From positions 119,544,771 to 119,608,770 of the forward strand of contig JAUPFV010000001.1 of assembly GCA_036936605.1 (NCBI GenBank): DNA of 64,000 bases. Direction: 5' to 3'. A program made the translations under genes and the position numbers. This DNA comes from Limnanthes douglasii subsp. nivea. Lineage: Eukaryota; Streptophyta; Magnoliopsida; Brassicales; Limnanthaceae. Below the pieces are notes generated by a model. That model was not told the origin of the DNA. It worked only from the letters and a program-made list of their open reading frames with translations, and made no database searches. Shown piece by piece: positions 55,874 through 64,000 of the stretch; position 1 is the first letter of the stretch, and every line of letters begins with the position of its first letter.

Positions 55874-58044
55874 GTAGTTTGACTTATACCTCTTTGTTTT
55901 TTTTTTCTGTTTTTTTCCTTTTAAGTTTTCATTGACTTTTTCTTTGGAATTTCTCTCCCCATTTCGGCATCACCTCTTGCCTAGTCTAAAATACCAACTT
56001 TTGATCATATATCGATGTGATCCTCTATATATTTCCATATCAATCCATTGTATCGAGTTGTCTCTAAAAGTTAATAGTCTACTTTGAGACCCATCCGGGT
56101 GTGTAGTTTGAGGAGTAGGAACCCAATCAACAACATCAACACCGCACACAGCTAATTGCTATGAATATATAACTTGGAATGTAAGTCGGATTTGTCCATT
56201 TCTTTTGCTTCTCCTGATGACCGGGAGAGCGCTTTATTTTCTCATAATCCATCAAAGGTTTTTTTCACGAGAGAGCTTTCTCCACTATCCAAATAGCCCA
56301 TTGGAATAAACGAGTTTGTCGTGTATTGCGTTCGTGTACTTGAGACAAGTTTGGTCATAAGTGGTAAGTTTTTTATACCAAGTAAATGTTAGACGATTGG
56401 GGATAAGCCAATTCATAATGGTTTTTAAATGGAAACTTACCTCTGTAGTTAATTACTCGAACAACATACGTGGGCCCTTCGTCTTTGTCTGGAAGCTTAG
56501 TAGTTCTTCCTACTTTTTGTCTCCCTTCGGCTATATCGGAGATGTACAACCAATCTTTTAGATCATTATCGATACAAAACATATAACTCCGAAGAAGATA
56601 TTCAATATTAGAAAGAGAGGCTATGGTTATTGTCGGGAAAAATTGTGGCGATGATCAGGCTATAAATTGAGAGTTTTGGTAGCTGAAAAGTGAGAGTTTC
56701 CCTCTCTTTATCACTAAAAATAATAAGAAATAGAAAACTAAGGAAATGGGATAACATATTTATAAGAGAAGATGGTTCAGCTCAACAAAGACTTATCTCA
56801 AGCTCAGTGGATACCCGCATGGGGAAGTGGAAAGGTCGCGTCCAAATGATACTTGCTAGTGAAGCGGAACGTTTTAAAAAAGGATATCACGCTTCACCGC
56901 TCGGGAACTAGTTCATGGGTCGAGTACTTCTATAACTCGTGTACCTTATTAAAAACACACGTTGAGTGCACGAGACTAGCAATCTTTTAAGCGATAATGG
57001 TCGTGAGTCAGACTACCCAACTAGGGTCGATTCAGATCAACTAACGTTGGTGAAAATCTCAAACGCAAATATGATGGAGTATGAATCGATAGTATAGTTA
57101 GTCTTTCCGAAGGATCTTCATAAGAATTAATGAGGCCACTGATAAAGACTAGATTATCCGACCCGTCAGATCGATAAACTACTGGACAATAATTTACTTG
57201 GTAGTTTCATTTTAATAAATGTATAATATTTATGGTACTTTTGTGATAATGAACAACCGTGTTTAATATTATTGAATTAATGGGATATAATTACCCATTA
57301 TGGGTTATCTATATAGGCTCATTAACCATATGGGCCCAAATACCAAATGTAATTTATTATATAAAACTTCTAACCTAAATTAGGTGAGATGTAATTAATG
57401 TCCATACTTACTTTTCTCTTAAATTATACTTTCTCTCTAACCTCTTTAAACGTCTATAACTTCGCTTATGATTTATTTTACCATATTAACTCTCATATTT
57501 CTTTGAAAACATCAATAAAAATTATTAAGAATTGTAAATAATTAATTAAATTAAATCTAAACATATTTTTCTGAATCCACGCTCTCTTTGAAAAGTGTTG
57601 TTATCTTTACCTCTCGATCATCGAAAACTAACTTTTTTATATGACTTATTATGTCTCTAGTCCCATATCTCCTATAATTGGGACATAAAATCTAAGAAGA
57701 TACTTCAGAATTTACTTGGTTATGACCGTAGCGCATTACTCATTCAGTCGAGTGGTATTGGTACAAATATGAAGTAAACATCACATTTTGATTTCAACCT
57801 TAATCTATTATCAATCAACTAAACTTGTAGGTACTGGAAATTATTATGTTTACTACTAATACTGAAATGATAATATAAAGAAAAAATTAAAACTAAAATT
57901 TAATTCATAACAAATGTATATACAAAAGGTCTAATGACCACGTAATTGAAAGGTTTAGCTCATTCTAAGAATTATTCTTAGAAGAATGACGGAAAGAGAA
58001 AGAAAAGAATATATGAAAAAGTCATAATATCTTGTGTACTTTTG
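55874..58044. other. Non-coding, partly repeat-derived DNA
   Basis: No gene was recognised. Around 57280-57480 a TATATAGG/TATAAAAC region followed by pyrimidine-rich CTCTCTAACCTC has the look of an LTR promoter and leader, but no ends or mate were found. Confidence 0.4.
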
Positions 58045-58633
58045 TCACTAGTAGGTTTTGGTAGAACTAATTGAATCGAATCAAAATATTTTATCAAACA
58101 TGTAGAAAATCATTAAACCTATTGTATGATTTTCTACTATAGAATAAACTGAAAATACCTATTTTATGTATATTGCTATTATCCGTAATTGCTCTACATA
58201 TTCAATTGTTATTGAATCATGCTTTAGAGTTTTTTAAGACGTCATTTTTACAAAATGGTTGTTAGTTTTACTCTCACTGGCACTGACGACTGATCTTTTT
58301 GGATTTAGGTTAAATGAATATTTAAATCCCAATCATTCCTTTTATATATAAATCCAACTAAAGTCCAAGTTGTATAAAACCCGTAACTTATAATGCTCTA
58401 TGATCGGGGATCACAACCCACTAACTTATTTTTATCAATTTAATCCATGAGTTATTAGTTCAGGCTTAAGTATTGAGATTTAAGCCCTCTCTTTTATAGT
58501 ATCCAAATTCAACCCAATTACCACACTTATAAGTCCATAACATGTTTTCACCTATATTCCTAATACCTAATTGACTATATAAAATATAATTAATCTGATT
58601 ACATTTTTTACTGGATTATCTTATGACAATGAC

Positions 58634-58680
<47 letters not shown>

Positions 58681-61330
58681 TATCATATCGGTCTATAAAT
58701 ATTTTAATAATCTCCCATGATCTTACTAAAGACTTATTTGTCGTAATGTGAACAATAAAATGCAGCCGTAATTATATTATTTTGATCAATCAATTAATTT
58801 GGCCAATTAGGTGTGAAACTTAAAAGTAATATAAATTGTAACCGTACATATCTACTCTTAAATATTAATACATTTAGATTTTTAATAAAGTAATATATGT
58901 CAATAAATATAACCAATAATATATTGTAATAACCCTTTATGTATACAATATCACAAATATCATCAAATCATATTACAAACACTCCCACTAAAACTATCAA
59001 TATTCTAAATCAACTATACCCTTATTGATGGTGTGTTCATAGAAAACCATAGGGTATACCTCATTTGTAAGATTTTCTACTATCATGAAATTGGTGTTAA
59101 TGTGTTCTTTATAAATCTAACTCGCATGAACTCTCTCTTGAATAGATCTGAAATTTATATCTGCGTGGTTGGACCTGAACGAGCTCATATTATTGTTAGC
59201 ATATTATATTGTATAATAAATATCGCTAGAAAAATATATGGGACCTTTCATCCCTTATACAATACACAAATCAGTGATAAAATTTTGTAGCCATAATGAC
59301 TGGTTTGATGCCTTAAAGCATGCAAAACATTTCGATGCCACGGTAAGTGTTCACTTTTCAAGGATATTTCACCTCCAACCAATAATAATATATTGCTCGA
59401 AGTGCTCTTTCATGTGTTTATGCATCCACCAAAATCTGATTTGGAATACCTAATGATCTACAACCTTTCCGACTTCATATATGTTAGCATGTTCTGTTTT
59501 GTTCCTTGCAGAATATTGGACTAGCATTTTCGATGTATTTCACTAGTCCATTCGTGGGTTACTTACGTACCTTCCAAATATATTCACAACAAAGGAAATG
59601 TCCGCCCTGGTATACACTTGAGCATACATTAAACTCCGAACTACTGAAGCATAAGAGATCATTTTCATTTACTCAACCTCAAGTTTTATCTTTGGATATT
59701 GATCTAGATTTAGTCTGTCATCATTTTCTATATGGGTACTTAGGGGTTTTCAGTTTTCCAATCCAACATATAATACCATAAATATGAAATTACTCATACT
59801 AAACTTGTGATATAAACAATCCTCAACCGAGTTGACCTTAAAGTCAAAATAGGTTATCACCGTAAGGAATTTGTGGTACCACTAACGAGAATCCTTATTT
59901 GAACCTATAAATGGATTTCTTAAGCCTGCAAACTAGATTATTTGAGTTACCTACAACAAATTATTTTGGTTGTACCATATTAATCGTTTCATCAATATTA
60001 ATATTAAAGAATACGGTATTAACATCCATTTGATAAAGCTAAAGATAAAGTGTGCAACTAATGCCATAATTATTCTAAAGGAATCCTCCGTCGATACTGG
60101 AGATAAGTTTTCTTTAAAATCAATCCCTTCATACTGAGTATAACCTTTTGTTATAAGTCATGTTTATGTCTTTCCACTTTACCTAAGGAATTGTGTTTGG
60201 TTTTGTAAACCTACTTAAAACAAATTACATTTTCCTTTCCTGTAATAGGATAAGTTCCCTTTGATGATGTTAAAGATCAAAGTGTGCAACTAATATCGTG
60301 ATTTTTTAAAAAGAATTATTTATAAATATTGGAGAGAATATCTCTTTAAAATCAATCCCTTCAACCTTTATCTACAAAGTGTGTTTTATGTTTTTCCAAA
60401 TTACCAACCCACTTACAACCAATTTATTATTTCCTTTTGCGTAATAGGATAAGTTCCCACACTGTAATGTCTTGTATCGATTTATACTCTTCCTTTATAA
60501 AGCCGATCTACTTCCGAAAGTCAAATATTTCTATGGCATGTCTATAAGATAAAAGATCATCTACAATTTTAGCACACGACTCATCATATTCCTAAATATA
60601 TACTATAAAATTTAGATGTATAACATTCTTTTTTTCTCTTGTGGACTTTCTTAAAGCCACTATTACTTCTTGCTACACGTTTAAGGAGGTAGAGTTTGAT
60701 TCTCATGAACAATGTCATTTGGGTATTCTTGTAGAAGATTAGTTTGAGGTTAATTTTATTTTAACTAGATCGTATTCATATCATGGGTAAAACCATCAAA
60801 TGTAACATCAATGTTATTATGAGTATAACCTTGTTTTAACGGGACCGAAATGATTGGAACTAAATTCCAATCTTTTGATACATGAGTACCTCCATCAATA
60901 CCTTTTATGAATCTCTACAGGTTCTTCCTAAAAATAGACATCTGTTATATTATTTTTTCCCCAAACTCAACATTCTCTAGAAAGTTTGTTGTTCTCGTTT
61001 CAAATATACTATAAGTGAGACATCATAAAACATAAAACCCCTAGAGTATTTGAAATAACAAATAAATAATGAACTAATTGTTTTTTGGTTCAATTTATTG
61101 GCCTGAGGTTTGTAAACGTTTGCCTTAGTTGGACACCCCCATATATGCAGATGATTTAAAGTGGGTATGAGCTCATTCTAAAGCTCATATGTGGTCATAA
61201 AAGTTGCTTTAGTGAGTATTGTGTTGAGTATGTAAACAACACATTTGATGGCTTTCCTTATAGAGATAACCATAGAGATGAGTTACTTATTATACTTTTA
61301 ACCATAACCTCTAGACTATTAGAGTATTTA
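58045..61330 (-). mobile_element. Ty1/copia element, 3' part, copy 2
   Basis: Same family and orientation as 47400-50322. The LTR-like region is at 58045-58560 and beyond, the RNase H region near 59290-59400, and RT near 60040-59970 (MDVNTVFFNINIDETINMV) and 59760-59650. The hinge lies near 60650-60900. The integrase C-terminal region is at 61330-61100, reading SNSLEVMVKSI in the conserved 'LLEMVRSM' position. The 5' half is absent. It is heavily mutated. Its right break lies within a few codons of the break in copy 1. Confidence 0.75.
58637..58678. repeat. (AT)n microsatellite
   Basis: Uninterrupted AT alternation of about 42 bases, in a position of the copia element comparable to the run in copy 1. 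Confidence 0.9.
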
Positions 61331-61350
61331 TCATTTATTAGAGGATAATT

Positions 61351-61570
61351 TGTAAATAATGTATATTATAAAGGACTAAAAGAGAAATAAAGTAAGCCCA
61401 CCAAGGACATAGATGGGTCCACCTCTCTATACTATAAAAGGAGACCCATTATTCTTGGTAGGTGGGACATTCTTTTGGAATATAATACTCTCTTTCTATT
61501 TTCTCTCTCTAAAATATTCTACCTAGGTCCAAGATCCAACATTACCTACTTTTAGTCATTTATCCTCTCA
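61351..61570 (+). repeat. Ty3/gypsy 5' LTR (third family)
   Basis: The end is set by CTCTCA before the primer site. The left end is uncertain: TGTAAATAATG at 61351 is the first plausible TG after copia similarity stops near 61330. The body includes TATAAAAG and a CTCTCT-rich leader. The mate LTR lies outside the window. Confidence 0.5.
61433..61440 (+). promoter_or_regulatory. LTR TATA box
   Basis: TATAAAAG, about 140 bases before the primer site, followed by a pyrimidine-rich leader. A well-formed pol II core promoter. Confidence 0.6.
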
Positions 61571-61574
61571 TCAT

Positions 61575-61592
61575 TGGCGCTGTCTGTGGGAA
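61575..61592 (+). other. Primer binding site of the edge element
   Basis: TGGCGCTGTCTGTGGGAA, five bases after the presumed LTR end. This is a common form of the site in plant Ty3/gypsy elements and differs from the site of A and B. Confidence 0.75.
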
Positions 61593-61655
61593 TCTGTGAT
61601 ACCCAAAAAAGGAATCTTTTTCTTTAAAAAATCACGATCTGATCTTGACAAGAAG

Positions 61656-64000
61656 ATGAATGACTCAGCTATCGGAGAGAGGGTCGGGAGAGAAGTGGCC
61701 CGAGCCGTTCCGTTATCCGAGGGCGAGGAAGCCCCGGGCCGTGAATACTATGCGCAAGGTCGGGACAAGCGTTCGACCCTTATCATGACCAGGAGACAGC
61801 TTCTGGAGGACATCGCAAGGTTAAACGAAGAGAAGGAAAGGGCGCTAGACGAAAAAATGGCTCGGGAAGCTAAAGGCAAAGGGCCAGTGGTAGAAGACCG
61901 CGGCGAGGATTACCCAACTATTGACCATCGCATCGATGCCCGACCCATTTGGTACTATCGGGAGTCGCGCCCAGAGGACAAACAGACTAGCAGAGCGGAT
62001 CGGTACCCAAAAGTGACCCGATGGGTCTCTCCTAATTACACTACCGATGATTCATCGGACAAGGAATACCGGCGCAAGGAAAGGTTGAACAAGCGAGCGC
62101 AGAAGAGTCGCTCCCGACGGAATAGGGCACCCCGTTCGGATTCTCCTAAGTACAAAAAGGGTAGCACCGAGAAAAGAACACCGGTGTCGTTTGAAAAAGA
62201 AGAGATGCATACAGGAAGAAGAGAAGAGCGGGTAGTCCTACCCCAGGTCCAGTGGCAGCACTCGAACAGCCAGAACATGGGGTACCGAACCAGCAACCGA
62301 TTCATCAACCCAGGGGATGAGGGCCTATACGGAATTCAGACCGAGGGACTCGGGGACGGAGTCACTGGCTTCAGAATGAGTTGGAGGGCTTCGCCATTGT
62401 CCGACGAAATTTTATCGGGACATCTCCCGAAGAGATTTGATATTTCCAAATTGGAAAAATATGACGGTAAAACGGATCCGGATAATCATCTGGAGGCTTT
62501 CAAAAAATTTATGTTGAGCTTCGATAACGACGATAAGCTTCTGTGTCAAGCATTTTCAATGACGTTCAAGGACCGAGCATCCAAGTGGTATAACCGACTA
62601 CCGCAGGGCTGCATTAAAGAATTCGGGATGTTCTGGACAATGTTCCGCCAGCACTTCGTCGGTAGCAAGAGTTTCCGAGCCAATGGAGACACGATCATGA
62701 ACTGTAAGCAGATGTTGGGAGAGAGTCTGAGAGATTATATCAGGCGTTTCATTGATGCTAAAACCGACCTTGACCACTGCGAAGAGAATGTGGCGCTAAC
62801 CGCGTATCGCCTGGGTTTGCTCCCAAGGCCTATAAAGCAGGCGGTTACCAAAAAACAAGCGTTTACGTTCTCCGCCCTTCTGGCCCAAATAGAAAAACGG
62901 ATACTAGTAGAAGAAACCGAGGCGTCCGAACTAGTTGCGCATATTCAGCAGAGCGTACAAGCATCGGTCGTCATAAAACAAGGGTCCCAATACGGCAGCG
63001 GGCTGCAAGCCCAACCGATAAGCTCGATACCGCTGACCCAGTCTTTACCTGTCAAGGGGTCGGCTCCCCCGAGCCACAAAGCGAAACAGACCAACCAAGT
63101 GGCATCGCGACCTATATCCAATAAGTGGATCCGACCCGCTTATTTCGCTGACTTGACGGAGTGTGTCTCTTCGATCTATGAGAAGACTAAGAAAAGCGGG
63201 ATGTATTGGAGGCCTTTCCCTATACCAACGCCTCGAGAGCAGAGGAACAACCGGTACTGTCGTTACCATGAAGACGTGGGGCACGATACTAAGGATTGTA
63301 TTGCCCTTAAAAAGGAAATATATATGCTGATAGAACATGGAAACCTCTTGGAATACGTGAAGAAGAAAGCTCAGCAGAGTACTTCCTCTAGAGAAGTCGT
63401 GACGATTCCAAAGTCCGAAACGACTATGACTATTTCCGAGGCGACCGACCATTTTGATGTGTCCGTCGAGTACCTCGATCCCGACACAAACCGCAACGTC
63501 ATCGGAATCATTGAAGAGGAAACTGCGGGAAGCAACATGAATCTAAGGAACCTTTGTCAATTTTTCGAATCACTGACTATTTTTGGGGGAGATTCTATGG
63601 CAGGAACCACTCACTCTTCTAGAAAGCGGCATATTGTGAATTTGGCCACCCAGCTGGAGGCTCGGGACTACCCCCATTCTAAAGGCATTCCTTCCCCGAT
63701 CCTTTATTTTGACGACGACGACATGAGAGATGTGGTCGGCCCTCACGAAGGCGCCATTTTGATCAGGGCAACCATCGCAGGGGAAGAGGTCCGACGTATC
63801 TTGGTAGATACGAGAAGCTCTGCTAACATAATCTTTGCATCCACTTTCGCAAAGTTTAGGGCGCCCCCAGTCATTACCAGGTCGGACCGTACTATTGTGG
63901 GGTTCACAGGTTCAGTAGCAGACGTGGTCGGAGAATTTGAGGACATCGTTCAGCTGGGTCGCGAACCATTCAAAAAGGAGGTCACCGTCCTGTTCGTTGT
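61656..64000 (+). CDS. Gag-protease of a Ty3/gypsy element (runs off the window)
   Basis: From the ATG at 61656 I read one frame with no stop to the window end, 781 codons. Order: a charged N-terminus (MTRRQLLEDIARLNEEKE), an Arg/Ser-rich part, and the capsid core at about residues 250-340 (HLPKRFDISKLEKYDGKTD, ASKWYNRLPQGC). The nucleocapsid finger at about 535 is CRYHEDVGHDTKDC. A linker follows, and the retropepsin starts near residue 680 (GPHEGAILIRATI). The active site at 63807-63815 reads D-T-R where D-T-G is normal, so the protease is probably inactive. This region has clearly higher GC than its surroundings. Homology to gag of A and B is clear, but the LTR and primer site differ, so it is another family of the same lineage. 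Pol must lie to the right. Confidence 0.88.
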   Translation, partial: MNDSAIGERVGREVARAVPLSEGEEAPGREYYAQGRDKRSTLIMTRRQLLEDIARLNEEKERALDEKMAREAKGKGPVVEDRGEDYPTIDHRIDARPIWYYRESRPEDKQTSRADRYPKVTRWVSPNYTTDDSSDKEYRRKERLNKRAQKSRSRRNRAPRSDSPKYKKGSTEKRTPVSFEKEEMHTGRREERVVLPQVQWQHSNSQNMGYRTSNRFINPGDEGLYGIQTEGLGDGVTGFRMSWRASPLSDEILSGHLPKRFDISKLEKYDGKTDPDNHLEAFKKFMLSFDNDDKLLCQAFSMTFKDRASKWYNRLPQGCIKEFGMFWTMFRQHFVGSKSFRANGDTIMNCKQMLGESLRDYIRRFIDAKTDLDHCEENVALTAYRLGLLPRPIKQAVTKKQAFTFSALLAQIEKRILVEETEASELVAHIQQSVQASVVIKQGSQYGSGLQAQPISSIPLTQSLPVKGSAPPSHKAKQTNQVASRPISNKWIRPAYFADLTECVSSIYEKTKKSGMYWRPFPIPTPREQRNNRYCRYHEDVGHDTKDCIALKKEIYMLIEHGNLLEYVKKKAQQSTSSREVVTIPKSETTMTISEATDHFDVSVEYLDPDTNRNVIGIIEEETAGSNMNLRNLCQFFESLTIFGGDSMAGTTHSSRKRHIVNLATQLEARDYPHSKGIPSPILYFDDDDMRDVVGPHEGAILIRATIAGEEVRRILVDTRSSANIIFASTFAKFRAPPVITRSDRTIVGFTGSVADVVGEFEDIVQLGREPFKKEVTVLFV

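Overview
This is a transposon-rich stretch of a plant nuclear genome. The evidence is a five-exon NIN-like (RWP-RK/PB1) transcription factor gene with plant-type introns, a plant histone H2B pseudogene, and a dense nest of Ty3/gypsy and Ty1/copia LTR retrotransposons, a LINE and a tRNA-type SINE. I cannot name the species. A eudicot is plausible, but that is inference.

Layout. 0-4.3 kb holds broken pieces of a LINE (RNase H end), a copia LTR-like repeat and two head-on Ty3/gypsy pol relics. 5.2-18.2 kb is a plus-strand LINE split by Ty3/gypsy element A (6642-17034), which has 407-bp LTRs and a 5-bp target duplication GATTT. 19033-19206 is a SINE flanked by a perfect 14-bp duplication. 19653-30075 is element B, a sister of A, with 408-bp LTRs and target duplication TCGAC. 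30-40 kb holds decayed Ty3 remnants and AT-rich DNA. 40591-44267 (minus) is the NIN-like protein gene, the only host gene that looks intact. 45.2-46.1 kb carries fragments of three unrelated host genes side by side. 46.6-47.2 kb has minisatellites. 47.4-50.3 kb and 58.0-61.3 kb are two minus-strand copies of one copia family, each truncated in integrase and each followed by a plus-strand Ty3/gypsy LTR, primer site and gag. The second of these Ty3 elements (gag start 61656) is open in frame to the end of the window. 53.1-53.6 kb is an H2B pseudogene.

Elements A and B encode gag-protease-RT-RNase H-integrase on the minus strand. Between pol and the 3' LTR they also carry a second long reading frame on the plus strand, with its own TATA box, an 80-nt GT-AG intron in the same place in both copies, a central domain resembling the 'putative gypsy type transposon' family, and a long C-terminal coiled coil. 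This architecture fits the Tat/Retand group of plant Ty3/gypsy elements, which is known to carry antisense extra ORFs. Both copies share an in-frame UAG between protease and RT, in a context close to the plant-virus readthrough signal. Neither A nor B is autonomous, because each has several stops and frameshifts.

All coordinates and comparisons were made by eye. Homology calls rest on recognised motifs, not on database searches.
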